DNA of 64,000 nucleotides from Lanius collurio (Eukaryota > Chordata > Aves > Passeriformes > Laniidae): NCBI GenBank assembly GCA_020086605.1, contig JACBWW010000003.1, forward strand, positions 5,183,260-5,247,259. The letters are read 5' to 3'. Below, piece after piece: positions 1 through 31,985 of the stretch. The notes under the pieces are model-generated. The model was given only the letters and a program-made list of their open reading frames with translations. It searched no databases and was not told the origin of the DNA. Numbering within the stretch: the first letter of the stretch is position 1; each line of letters begins with the position of its first letter. A program made the translations under genes and the position numbers.

Positions 1-700
1 GGAACAGCACTAGTGACTGGCTACCACAATCCTCTGAACCTGTCAGTTCAGCCCGATTTGAATCCACTTCAGTAGCCCCTTGTCCAGTCACTATTTTATC
101 AGTTTAACCATGAGGATCCTCTGGGAGACAGTGTTAAATCTTTGTTTAAGTCAAGAAAAATAACTCTCTACCCTCATCTACCAGCCCAGACATCTCACTG
201 AAGAAAGCTATAAATCAGGTTGGTCAGGCAGGATTTCCTTTCATAAATCAATGATGACTGCTCCTAATCACATTCCTGCTCTTGTTTGGAAATGATTCCC
301 CAGGGGATATACTGTAACATCCCCCATGGACTGAGGTGAAGGTGGCAAGGACGCATTTCCCCAAATTCTTCTCTCACATCTCCTGAACACAGCTGTGACA
401 TTTCCTTTCTTCCACTCCTCATAAACTGCTCCCAATCAACATCATCTTCTAAAAGTAACTGAGAATGGCCTTAGGATGACATGGACCGGTTCCCTTAATC
501 CTCAGGCATACAATTTATCAGGTTGGCTGAACTTGATGTATTCAATTACTTTAGAGGTGTGGAATTTCTGAAGGCAAGTTTTACCAGAAAAGATGAAGCT
601 GAAGAAGGCACAGAGCACCTTGGCCTTCTCCATCAACTTTATCATCTGAACAATTAAATGTATTATCTGCAAGCATCATCCCAATCTATAGCCTTGGTCT
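1..700 (-). mobile_element. Old CR1/L3-like LINE fragment (reverse transcriptase region), left end of window
   Basis: The + strand shows the antisense text of a CR1-type reverse transcriptase region. Markers are GGTTGGTCAGGCAGGATTTCC followed by a 'new lead' AATC..TGATGACTGCTCCTAATCAC (210-275), GGACTGAGGTGAAGGTGGCA (near 330), GTGACATTTCC (near 395), GAGAATGGCCTTAGGATGACAT (462-482) and AGAAGGCACAGAGCACCTTGGCCTTCTCC (near 603). The copy is heavily mutated, with no open frame left. It lies in a GABBR2 intron, antisense to the gene, and probably continues to the left of the window. Boundaries are approximate. Confidence 0.65.
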
Positions 701-20369
<19,669 letters not shown>

Positions 20370-20400
20370 GAGAGGGAGATCAGTGCTTCCTGAACTGCTT

Positions 20401-20434
20401 TTAAGTACTTTAAGTACTTAAGCTTTTAAGTACT
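20401..20434 (+). repeat. TTAAGTACTT repeats forming a hairpin in the GABBR2 3' UTR
   Basis: Three spaced copies of TTAAGTACT(T) start 32 bp after the GABBR2 stop. AGTACTTAA (20413-20421) and TTAAGTACT (20426-20434) are perfect inverted arms around a GCTT loop. Confidence 0.85.
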
Positions 20435-22315
20435 CAATGACTGGACTCAACATCTGACCTAGAACTCTGCTACAAACGTGTAACATTGGCTCCTAACGCA
20501 GAGGAACTTCTGCTGAGGCCCTCGTCACAGGAGTGCCCACGTAACTCGTGTGAAAAAGCAAAGGAGGACACAAGGAGTTTGATCTGTAGCCTTATTCATG
20601 GAGTTTTTATTTCTTCACCTAGAAGTCACTGAAAAATGTTTCTTCCAAAATTTCTACTAGCAACAAGGAGGCTGGGATATACGGATCTTGCAAAAAAGAC
20701 ACTAGGGAAAAAAAAACCCACTCAAATGTCACTGAGCTTTATGTGGCTGCTGAGAACATGCAATTCTATACTGTATCCATGTAAGGAAAATGAAGTGGTT
20801 GAGCTATACCATGTTGGAATAGATACACTCATTTTTACAAGAGTTGTGTTAAATTGCTGGAAACATTCTGCACTGGTTAGTCTTGCTTTTTTTCATTTCA
20901 GGGATGATGTTTAGTAAGAAAGAAGAGTTGTGAGAAATGATTCCTCGGGTGTCATTGAGACTCTGCAGTGCTGTGAGCAGGGTCACCTTTACCTTGCAGC
21001 TGTATGTGTAACCCAAGCAGAGCCTGCAGCTCCAGCTCTGAGTTGCCACCAGCTGGAGAGCTGCTGACTGCAAGCAGAGTACTTCACCCTTCTCCTGGGG
21101 CAATGGTAGTGACTGCTGACCATCTGCAGCTTCATTTTTAGCAAAATTTCTGCACCTATTTCAGAATAAACAGCACCAACCATAACACACTAAATTGTCT
21201 GAAAAAGTCCTAGGGCTGATAACTCAGGACACTGAGGACAGATGGGTAGTAAAGTCTTAATGCCACAGGATGAATTGTTTTTCCTAGTTTGTTTGAATTG
21301 TGTCACACATAATTACAATAAAATTACTTTAGTGGACTTTGTGGGGAGGGATTAGGGCACAGCACTTTGCTGCTGCGGGCAAAGCCTGCAGGGCACGTAG
21401 ATGTGAATACACACAATGTTTGCTTCGTACCTGCGTACGTGTGACAGTTGTAGCGGATAATAGAGAGGACAAATCAAATTTACCAACAGAATATTTTATC
21501 TGAATCCTGAAAGGACTGTGAAAAAACAATGGGTTTTATACTTTAGCTCCTTTCCCTGAACCAAAGTAATTAGGAAGAATGATAGCGGTGTACGGTCTGG
21601 ACCAACTCTGGAGCCAAACCCTCAGGCACAGGTGAGACACACATGCAGCTTCTTTTTTCAAGGGACTGGAAATGTGTCCTCTTACTGCCAGGGCTGTTTG
21701 CTAAAAGTAGGGGGAAAAAAACCACGTGAAGCACCCACTAGGCTCTCAGTTTTCTTTGATCAACACCTGTGCCCCTCAGACCAAACCTTTGGAATGATAT
21801 TCGTACAAAGGTTTACAAATCAGCAACGACTGAAGCACAGCTGAAGGGGTCCATTAGCTGAGGGAATTAACTGCAGCTTTGACAAGCTAGCATAAATCTC
21901 CATTAAAAAATAAAACACACCTCATAGTGGCCAAAACCAACACGAATATGTATCTGAATCTTGCAATCAGGAGCATCACAAAATATTTCACTTGGCACAT
22001 ACAGTAAGAGAGGTTATGGAAATATCTGTAGCTTTTAGAACAAAAAACCATGTAAGTATAAACACAGATAAACTAGAACTCATTACTCTGTTTAAGCACT
22101 AAACACTGATGTCGTCACTCAATGTGTGTTGACAGTATTCTCTTGCTTTATTAATATCATCAGGGCCTGGTTTATTTTAAAAGGAATGTTAATTTTTAAA
22201 AAGAGAAAATTATGATATTGTATATAATGTATACACAAAGATCTCTGTAGAAATATTATTCCAACTTAGCAGGAAAAAAAAAAATAATTCAGAAGTATCG
22301 GACCATTGGAGGTGA

Positions 22316-22330
22316 GTGTGTGTGTGTGTG
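22316..22330 (+). repeat. Short GT dinucleotide run
   Basis: About 7.5 units of GT in the GABBR2 3' UTR. Confidence 0.9.
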
Positions 22331-22663
22331 TCTGTAACTTCGTGAATACTGACTGTGTGACGTTTATTAGGTTTAAACCATGCAGTACATTCTTTGTCTC
22401 AATGATACTGTAGTTTCTCCCATAACATTTTTTTTTTACTTTACTGCAGATAACAAGACCAACCAAGTGAATATAGCTATTTAATGTTTCTGTTCTTTTA
22501 TACTGCAGCAAAAATGTACTGTAAATTTATGAAGAGGCTGTGCCCCAATGGCATTTTCCAATGATGTTAGTGCACAAATGCTTTAAACTAGACTGGAACT
22601 GCCAGAAGAAAATGTAAATGAAGAATTTCTTGTATAACCTTATACTGCATGAGATCAATTTTT

Positions 22664-22697
22664 AATAAATTGTTGCAAATCTGTTTTTATGAATAAA
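22664..22697 (+). promoter_or_regulatory. GABBR2: Tandem poly(A) signals, probable GABBR2 3' end
   Basis: Two AATAAA hexamers (22664-22669 and 22692-22697) lie 28 bp apart, followed by AT-rich sequence. They are the last hexamers in the unique region before unassigned intergenic sequence. Earlier hexamers at 21165, 21317 and 21909 could give shorter 3' UTRs. Confidence 0.55.
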
Positions 22698-25600
22698 ATA
22701 TATAAAACTTAGCTTTTTTGCACTCAATGCCCTCTTCCCCCATAGCAAAATCATTTTTAATGAGTGTGTGTGTATATATATAAACATAGGTGTATATATA
22801 TAAAAGCCTCCTCAGAGAAAGAGGAATCCTATTACAACACTGCATTTTAATAAAAATGTAATATGTAATAAAAATACACATCCTAGTAGTTGAACAGTTT
22901 GCATTTGGAGATAATAGATAGAAGAGCCTCTGCCCTGGAATACAATTACTGCAGTACCCAAGAGTGAAGTCTAAGACCTTTTTCAAATGGGAAACTAATC
23001 AAAACATGTACTGAACATTTATATCCAAACCACACTTAGCCCACACACTGTTCTCTCTTGCCCCACAGTGAATGTGAATTCAGAAGGAAAAGAAATATTT
23101 TACTATTTCACACAAATTATTGAAACTGAGCCAATCTTCCAGCTCAATAGTAAAATCTCTGCATTAACAAATGAGAAGTTTCTGAGAATAAACACCAATT
23201 GCTTCATGAAGGCAAACACTAAGCCTCTGCATCTAGTATTGTGCATGTGGTGGGGTTTGTGTCTTAAAGCCAGTCCTTCTGCATGGCAGAACAGGAAAAG
23301 GGTGGGAATGTAGGGCAATGAGACAGTGACAGGAAAGAGCACTTCGAGCTGTTTGCTTTTCAACAGGGGAGCATCCTCAAGCCAGCCCAAAATGTCATTA
23401 AGCTCAAGATGTGGGAATTAGAACCACCACAAATGGTTTTTCAGTAGATTTCTGATGCAGCTTAGGAGTCCCTCTGAACATATTCAAAAAGAGAAAATAC
23501 CAGTGAGGAGTTAACAGTGTGGATCGTGGCTCTCAGTGCAGAATACCAGATGGCAAGAGGAACTCAAACAGATACATCAAAGCTCATTCAAGAAAGGAAA
23601 AAAGTACAGAACAACTTCAATGTGAAACCTATATTCAACCAGAAATTGTGGGAGGATGTGAAGAACTTAGAATTGCTCATGAATAATAGGAAACCAGAAC
23701 AAAGAGAAATATTACTTTAAAGGGTCATGAAAAAAAAATGAGGGAGATGTCAGGGGAGCAGCTTTACTTGAACCACTGAGTTTCCACAGACACAACAAAT
23801 ATGCTTCCTATACAATCACATAGGATGATATGAATTCATGGAAAATTGGTAATCTTGCAGCACTACTTTCAAATAAATAAAAACAAGGAAGGTAAGAAAA
23901 GAACTTTTTTTTTATTTTAATATAATACCTTTCCTTAAAGGTTGAAAGTCAAATATCTTCTGATCTTTTCAGAACGTGTTTATTCACGACAAGTCTCAGC
24001 ACAGTGTGCCTGTTCTCCCCAAGACCAGATTAGTGTTTCTGCTGATCTCTGGTCAAGATTGCTTAGGTGCTGGTAGCCAGCCCAGCAAGCCCTGTCCAAG
24101 CACTTCCACACTATGAATATCAGCAGGGCTTTGCTGTGCTCTCAAACCACAGTCCAAAGGATGGGCTGGTTTGCCTGTTCAGCAAGCTGACTCTCCCTGT
24201 CACCGACTTGTTTAATAGGGATTTTCTACTCACTGTCTGAGAAGACTGACAGATTTATTACAATGATTTAAGCATCATGATTTTAATTGGAGTTCAGTTC
24301 TCAGTTACTGACTGCCTTTTCCATTTCTTGACATGGGGAATAGTACTTACAGCCATTACTTTAATTTGTGGGAATATTGTTCTTGAGTGTACTTTCAAGA
24401 GCACTGTGCCTCTTGAGTCGATCAGGACTCTGAAAGCACTACTGTGCTTGTCACTTCTCACTCAATGACATTGAAGAGGATCAGTAGAGGGTCTAGAGAT
24501 GCATTGGAAGAGGTGGGGAAGGGAGAGACCAAGCTGCTGGCAAGGGCAACTCTGGGTGGCAGTACCACCATGTCAGCATCACCACACAAAATCTGCAGAC
24601 ATTTTGAGCCACTAGCTTTGCAAACTGTAGCTGGTTTAAACCACATCCCTTGGTGATGAAGTGCTGAAATAGGCCAAATGAAGGAAAAGAGGGAAGGACA
24701 CGTGGGAGGAGAAAGGTGGAAGAGGTGTGTTCAAACACTGAGAAAGTCCTTCACTGCCCCAAAGAAAGTGGCTGCCGCTTTCTTTTTTTGTTCGATGCCC
24801 ATCAAAGCTAAGCATCCCACAAGGATTTAAACAAATTACTGAACTTTAGAGGTTAATTCAGTAAAGATCAAATAGATCTGAGGACAGAAGCTGTAGGTAC
24901 CAGCAGCAAGCAGCCTCTGGGCTGGCTCATTAACAGAAAGGAGCATAATAAAAAGGAGCTCACATGACCTTGAGTTAAGGAGAAAGGACACATTCATGAG
25001 CTGGCAAACACAGACTTTGACCAGAACTGATCCAGTGCCCACATGCAATGGGTGCAACATACGCTAAGAAAAGTATCAATTACATTTACAACCCACAACT
25101 GCAACCACCTCAGGGACCACATCACCCACCTACCCACGTACCTACCACTGCCCTCAGCAATGTGGGATGCCCACTTGAGCAGAGGAGCTGCCACTGGTAC
25201 CAAGTCATCCCACAGATCTGAAGTTGTCCATTCAAATTGACTGGAAAACAGGGGACAGGTGAGGAGCAGAGAGTGTGTTATGTGTGTGTTGCAGAGAGCA
25301 CTGGCAGGATGCAGAGGAAGAATAAGCAGCTCAGCATTAATGGAAAACACCGCGAACGTCAAGGCACAAACACCCACGCTACCTCCTGCTTTGGGAATTT
25401 GTCAAGCATTTAAAAGCAACAATCATTGCAAATACATAAATACAAAAGTCATCCCCAGCTCAGAATTAATTCTCCTCAGCCCTGGCCTACTCTGCCACAA
25501 AATCCTGAGCCTTTGCATCTGAACATTCCCTGTTTGAAAGGAAAATGAAACCTAATGCAGAAACAAAAAACTGGAAAAGAGCAGGTAAGAAAACATGCAC

Positions 25601-27915
25601 AGGGCTTTGTCTTCATAAAGTGCTCTACTGTACTGTTACCCAAGTGGCTCCTACTCTGCCCTGTCTAGGGATGCTCCAGTATCCCCAAACACCAGGGACG
25701 CCTCCCAGCAGGCAGAGGGATGGATACACCTCTTCTGCAGGAGGGAGGAACCTCACATCCTCACCAAAAGCTAGCTGACATAAAACTACTCCACATGATT
25801 AAGCAGGCTATCAACTGGTGGTATCCAACTGGTGATATCAAACCAGCAGGAGGTTTGTAAGAGCAAAATCTTCTCCAGAACACAAACATCGCTCCTTGGG
25901 AAACACTGTGTTCCTTTTACTCTGGACACGTCGTGTACAGCACATCACAAGGACATCTCTTACTACTCAGAGAACAAAACCATTCCTCCAGCCTGAGAAA
26001 CCCTTCACTTTTTCCCCTACTAGGCCTGTGTCTGAAGTGGAGAGACACAGACAAAACAGTAGAGGTGAAAGTCATCTCTTGAGCAGTTCAGGAGATAAAG
26101 GCAACATCTCCTGAAAAGGTGATAGGACCACCTGCCTGAGTGAGAAGGTCATCTGCAAATAGAGGTGCCACTAAAAGACCTGCTGAGAAGAGGAGATTGT
26201 GGAGCTTCTCTTCAAGAAAGGTAAAAAGAATGTGTTAGCTGCTCATCCTAAAGGCAGCCACATTTCCAAATACATTGACTCTCCTCATGATGAGTGGTGG
26301 ATGAAGGACACTAATGACAAGGGGAACCAGGACAGTAACTTCACTCTGGGGTTGCAGAGGGAGGGTGATGAGATAAGGATTAAATCTTTAAGCTAAGAAT
26401 TCCATAAGCCCCACAACTCATCCTGACTCAACACTGGAAAGAAATCCTCTTTGGTTTGCCTTGGCTCATACTTATGTCACTGGAAGACACTATTTGAGAA
26501 AAGCAAAAGAGTTAATGGGAGAAAAGGGGAAAAATATCAAAACAACCAGCACACACGTACAAGAAGATGGCTTGAGAGTCATAAAGATGAAAATGAACAA
26601 GGGATTCAGCTGCAATCACTTCTGAGGAAGATACATCAATGTCAGCATAAGATATGAGCACCCCTAGCAAAAGATAGTAGTCACTGTCATCCCAGAAAGC
26701 TGACTGTACAAATAAAGCTGTTAAAATTGTCAGAAACTAAGCCAAGACCGTCACTAACTGCCTCGGTGTTGCTAGTAACTAAAATGGGAGTGACTTTCCT
26801 CCAAATTTTGACCTCAGATTCTAGTAAGCTCAAAGTTTGAAATTCAGTTCAGTACCTCAATATCCTAAGCTGTTTCCAGGCTTTCATTATTTCTGAAAGG
26901 CTGCAGGGATGTGGAGCTTGTGACTTACCAATTCTTACAAAAATTTTACACACACTGGTTCTTACAGACAAAGAAACAATTTTTTAACCAGACTGCCTTA
27001 GTCAGGGAGTGAGGAGAGGGCATATTTCATTATTCTTCCTATGTACACATGGTTTATTGTTTTCAGAGGCCTCCTTTGAAATTTTCTTTGAGATTATGAA
27101 CTCTCCAAGCTGAAAGCACAGCTGAGCATCTGTCACACTTCTGTGTGATAAAGAATATTTCTCTTGTAAGTGTCCTCATTATTTGAGAATATTTCGGTCT
27201 TTTGTCTCACAAAATATTCCATATTTTCTGCTCTGTTTTAATTTTAAAATACAAGAATATATTTACCTAAGAATTAACTGACATTTGAACTTAAATAAGC
27301 AATTTATGATGAGAGTGAAGCTCAGCAAAGTGGAAAAAACGCATGAGTTGTTCCAGCATAATCCATGCAAACAAATAAGAACAGTACTTGCTACAGATCA
27401 AAACTTTTAGGCATATCTCACTGAGACAAATAAAAATAATTTCAAAACAAAATCAAGTAAACACATCCCAGATTTAATGGACCGTTAAGTTAGAGGACAG
27501 CTTTCAGTTTTCTTGGAGCAGCTGATTTGGGTTGCCACAACCTGGGATCCAGCCTGCTCCACCCACTGGGGCCCATTTTCTCACTGCTAATTAAAGCCGC
27601 CTTCATCTCCACAGAAACTGGTGTGTAACTTTTTGAAGGTGAAGAATTAGCTTTGAAATTCAGGCTTGTGCATGTAAATTTTCCATAGACCTTTTATTGC
27701 CTTGTGTCAACCTGCCCTTCCGTCCATCCTGTTTTGTTCTATATGATACTGTCATTTTATATAAAACTGTTCCTATTAGGGACAGGAAAACTTTTAATGA
27801 GGATGGAAAGACATATAAAATATTCATCTAATTGGTCTGTAGCACAGCATTGCAGTAGTAGGAGTGACAAACTGATCAACTCAAAGACATCTGAAACTAC
27901 CTAAAAGGAGTTTGT
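22698..27915. other. Intergenic sequence, no gene recognised
   Basis: There is no recognised transposon with clear ends. The part from 25.2 to 26.7 kb is purine-rich on the + strand and has several consecutive short + frames (25259-26657), none resembling a known family. It could be an unrecognised old repeat or a lncRNA exon; the sequence does not decide. Confidence 0.5.
22764..22803 (+). repeat. TG/TA microsatellite
   Basis: GTGTGTGTGTATATATATAA is followed by CATAGGTGTATATATATAA, just beyond the likely GABBR2 3' end. Confidence 0.85.
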
Positions 27916-27916
27916 A

Positions 27917-28216
27917 GCAAAGGAAGGGTCAGCCTCATTTCCCAGGCAACCAGTGACAGGACAAGATGAGAGCCTCAAGCTGTGCCAGGGAAGGTTTGGG
28001 TTGTACATCAGGAAGAATTTCTTCATGGAAAGGGTTATTAAGCACTGGAGCAGACTGCCCAGGGAGATGGTGGAGTCACCATCTCTGGAGGTGCTCAGGG
28101 TGAGACTGGACATGGCACTCAGTGCTGTGGTCTAGTTGACATGGTGGTGTTCAGTCAAAGGTTGGACTCAATCTCAGAGGACTTCTCCAACCTAAATGTT
28201 TCTGTGATTCTGTGAT
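27917..28216 (+). mobile_element. CR1 LINE 3' end fragment
   Basis: Sense-orientation CR1: GCCTCAAGCTGTGCCAGGGA, AGGTTTGGGTTGTACATCAG, GGAAGAATTTCTTCATGGAA, CACTGGAGCAGACTGCCCAGG, a GGAGTCACCATCTCTGGAGG block and GGTTGGACTCAATCTCAGAG. The 3' tail GTTTCTGTGATTCTGTGAT is the diagnostic CR1 end. The copy is 5'-truncated and about 300 bp long. Confidence 0.95.
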
Positions 28217-31200
28217 CTCCCCCCACTGAGCAGCAAGTTACTTGTTTTGCCATGGGACAGAAGCAGTGGTGTGAGCTGCCCATCCATTCCTCTCAAAAGA
28301 AGTTTGCTTTGACTTGTTATGCTAACCTGACCCCATGGCAGGAAGACTAACTACTCCTCTCTTCTTCCAGACTTTAGCAAAATCTCCTGGCTGAGTCTTT
28401 TCAAAACAGCCAAGAAGGTGAAAATTCTCCTTCATCCTCCTGGACCTGCCCAACACTGCTCCAGCACCCTGTGCTCCTGCAGGTAGGCAGAGTGGCTGGG
28501 ACATTCAGCCACCAGGCAGACCCACTCCAAACCACATTTCTCCACAGTGCAACATCCAGAAAAGCTGCACAGTTTCACACTTCCTCTTTATTTTCTTTTT
28601 TTCTTTTCATCGTTTCATCTACTTTACCGTCTTAATTCCACATGCTATTTCCATTGCACTTAGTGCAGTTGTTACTGATGCTGGAACATCTGTCCAAATC
28701 TTTCTGAAAAGGCTGTCAGTCCTTACTTGAGAAATCATGAGAAGTGAACACTTCAGGAGACCTAAACATGATAAAAATAATTTCAAGAATCAAAAAGTGA
28801 CTGTTTTAATACAGCCTCCTTTCAAATAAGCTCTATTTTTTTCCCAGTGTACATCAGCAATCATCTACCATCACTGTCTTCTACAATAAAAAACCTGCAC
28901 AGCCAGCTCTGTTTCAGACCTTGCAGGCATGCTTGCATTTCTTTTCATATCTCTCATTTTTTGCCTTTTTTTTTTCTGTGTTGCTGATATATTGTTTGTT
29001 TGTTTTCAAGCAAGACAGAAACAAAATTAACTTTCCCATATGGAGAACACCAACCACAGAGCACTCGTGTCTGTGCAAATGCTCAAGAATATACTTCTTC
29101 TCATCCAGCATGCAGAGTGCATATCCCAGGCTGTGAGGGTAGAAGCTTAGAGCTTCAGTCAGATGAAAGATAATAAAATGAGCTTGGGCCTCATTAACTA
29201 CCCTGTTGATGTGAATATTAACATAGATTAAAATCCAAGCTCCAAAAAGAAAATGCAGTCCCAGCTCTCATCACAGGCAAACTGCAAGCAATATTAACTT
29301 CCTTGAATTAATATACTTTATCGTACTCTAAAGCTACTGTAAGACACTCAACATAAAGGCCTTCTGCACGTGGTTTTGGAAGTTTTGTAGCCAAGTGCAA
29401 TTTCAAGAATTAAATCTCTGGTTATGCACTTTGTTTATGGCTTTGATGAATACCCTGCTGCTCTGGCTGAATATGGAGAAAGAGTCTAGGAAGGCATTTT
29501 TCTTTCTTTCAGGACCTAGTTTAGCTTCGTATGCACAAAAACATTTATGAACATATCAGAATTTAGACAACCTTGCTCAAATTAATTTAATGGGGTGTAT
29601 TTAAAATGATGAAAAGATGTTTCTCATTGCTTTCTCTCTCTTCTGGAATAATGCTTTCTTTTTACTGATGCTCAGTTCTTTTACTCTGTTCTAAATAGAT
29701 GTTATATTACCATCATTACGGTTACATTATTGGTACTACACTAGTTATGCAAATAAGGACACTTCATCTTATTTTTCTTCTCTCCTATTCCTACAGGGGA
29801 TCCGTGTTTACAGTGTAGTCTTTGTACTTATGTAAGAAAACCTGAGGTGGAGAGAAGAAAGGAACTGCTTGGTTTTTAACTTACACTACAAACTTCATGT
29901 TTATCATGGAAGTTAAAAAATGTGTTTAACAACTTAACAAAGGGAAAGACATTTATGGATATCATCCATTCTTCCTAAAGTTCTGTCCAGTCTTGAACTG
30001 TCCCTTAGGAAAACATCACCCTTTCCCTGGGGTCATTAAGCGGTCATCAGCAAACTTCATTCAAAATCTTTGGGCCATCTTTTAGCTTTGTTAATACCAG
30101 CCACCAGGTTATTATTTAAAAAGTGCTTTCCTCAGAATCCACTGCCTCATTTGAGTCCCGTCATGAGATTTGTCTGCTACACCACAAGAGACTGCTCTGT
30201 GCTTTCCTGCCACAGCTGACATGGAAAGACATAGAAGTTGAGTTTGCCCTCAGGTTCCCCATGCTGAATGGATGGGCTCCCTCAGCCAAGGGGATTTTAT
30301 TAATCACAGAACCGACACCACTCTTTAGGATACAGCTGCCTATTTGTCCATCTACATTCAGGGTTCTAAGTTGTCCCTTGTGAACTGTGGTGGTCTTAAG
30401 ATAGGTATCTGTTCCTGCCTCTATGATGGAGACATTTCCTACCAGTAACTTGTGGCCCCTGTACGACAGCATTAACACAGCAGAAGGGTAGAGCAGCAGA
30501 TCATATGACTTTCAGGGATGTGTCTACTTAATTGGCAAAGATTTTTTTTTTATTTTTGTGGCACATCAAGCTCCATGCTGCTTTATGCACTGTAGTTTTC
30601 TTTATATTTAATACACAGATCACTGCCTTAGCATACAATGGATGCCTCTGCTGATGACAGTCCTCTGTAATACCTTCTTTCAGACACTGCTCCCCATGCA
30701 ATTGCTGTGGGCGGAGCTGCACGTCCCCAATGACTTTCTGCATAAAAAAACATCCCACTATCTGCTAAATTGCTTTTGCACCTGTCAGGCAGTCATTTGG
30801 CTACCCATAAATTACATTATTCCTTCTTGCTCTACCTAGCATCCTCCTCATGTTTCTTTAGTTCTCTTGATGAAAACTTCTGTCTTCAAACTCTAAAAAA
30901 TCTCTTTTACATTTCTCTAACTACTCAATTTCATCTTTTTGGGTTTCTTTGGTGGCCAAACCTGCTACTCACAACTGCCAAGTGCATCACACCGCCTAAT
31001 AGTTATCTAGATTACTGACTGAGTCCTTCTTTCACAGGTGAAATGGCAATAATGAAATCCAAAAACAAAATCTCTGTCAAAGAAGATGCAAGCCAATAGA
31101 TCAGTGTTGTTATTGCTATACGGGCCGTGTTACCCGCATTTTCTGAGTGATGACTCTGCTATCAGGTCTTACTGGGTTGGGTTTTGACATCTCTGGGCTT

Positions 31201-31502
31201 GGTTCAATTATGGCTGCAGAATCACTAAATAGTTGAGATCAGCTGCTTAACTTGTTCTTTTCTTTAGCCTGAAGCTCACAGGTTTCAGCGTATATGGTAA
31301 AGGATTAAGAAAACACAGTGGTCATTGTGAAATTACTCTTGTTATCTATCTCACCAACAAGAAAGACTGGCCAAACAGACACAAAGGTAACCTCCCCAGG
31401 CCAAGCCAGGGCTAGAGGAAGGGAACCCAATTCCATGACCGGGAGGACAGGAGTCCACTCCTATTTCTGAACTCCTCCTGAGGAAGAATTTGAGTGACCA
31501 AC
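28217..31502. other. Intergenic sequence, no gene recognised
   Basis: Mostly AT-rich unassigned DNA. Frames of up to 105 codons (30161-30478, minus) lack any family signature, and no RNA gene is seen. Confidence 0.5.
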
Positions 31503-31985
31503 TGTCTTAGGGTGATATAATGTATTTCCTATCACAGCTCTATGCCCAGAAATTAGTTTTATGCCTTTTTATGCTTTTAACCTGAGCCTGAGAGAGAGGA
31601 AAAAAACAGACTGAAACTGAGCAAGACTTTTCAAAACAGTTTTGTGTTTTCAAGAGCAGACAGAGATAACACAGGCTTTCGCTCTCTGGGCATTGTTTTT
31701 TCTGCGGCGGTGGGGAGAGGAGCATGGAAGCACTCGGCTTGCTTGTTCAGCCGGGTTTTTTTTCCTAGTTTTTCTTCCCTCTGGAGAGAGAGGCGGAGAG
31801 TTGGATTTTGTTTCCTTGGGACTTTGGATTTTCCTTTTTCCTCTCCTGGGTTGTCTTCAGTATTGGAACACATCAGAGATGCTCTCCACTGAGGCCTGGC
31901 CTCTGAAGAAGGGGTGGGAGGAGCCAATTCTGTGTCTGATTCTCCCCCAGAATTAGCACAAGAGAGAGAGAGCATGGACTACACT
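31503..31985 (+). mobile_element. Probable LTR of an endogenous retrovirus (ERVL-like), avian
   Basis: The element starts TGTCTTAGGGTGATATAATG and contains ATGCCCAGAAATTAGTTTTA, CTTTTAACCTGAGCCTGAGA, TGAAACTGAGCAAGACTTTT, a TTCTGCGGCGG motif, CACTCGGCTTGCTTGTTCAG, a T-rich run and CTCTCCACTGAGGCCTGGCC. This order is a recurrent interspersed repeat in songbird genomes as I recall it. No internal viral gene is next to it, so it is likely a solo LTR. The 3' boundary is approximate and the family name is not certain. Confidence 0.6.

Larger units (their letters stand above)
20370..22697 (+). other. GABBR2: GABBR2 3' untranslated region (end inferred)
   Basis: Non-coding sequence of about 2.3 kb follows the stop. 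AATAAA hexamers are at 21165-21170, 21317-21322, 21909-21914, 22664-22669 and 22692-22697. The last pair follows an AT-rich, low-repeat stretch and is the most likely main 3' end. Features inside are a TTAAGTACTT repeat and hairpin at 20401-20434, a GT run at 22316-22330, and otherwise unique AT-rich sequence with no transposon I recognise. The exact end needs transcript data. Confidence 0.65.

Noticed and set aside
24453..24656. Overlapping frames on both strands near 24.5 kb
   Set aside because: Short, mutually opposed, and without any coding signature.
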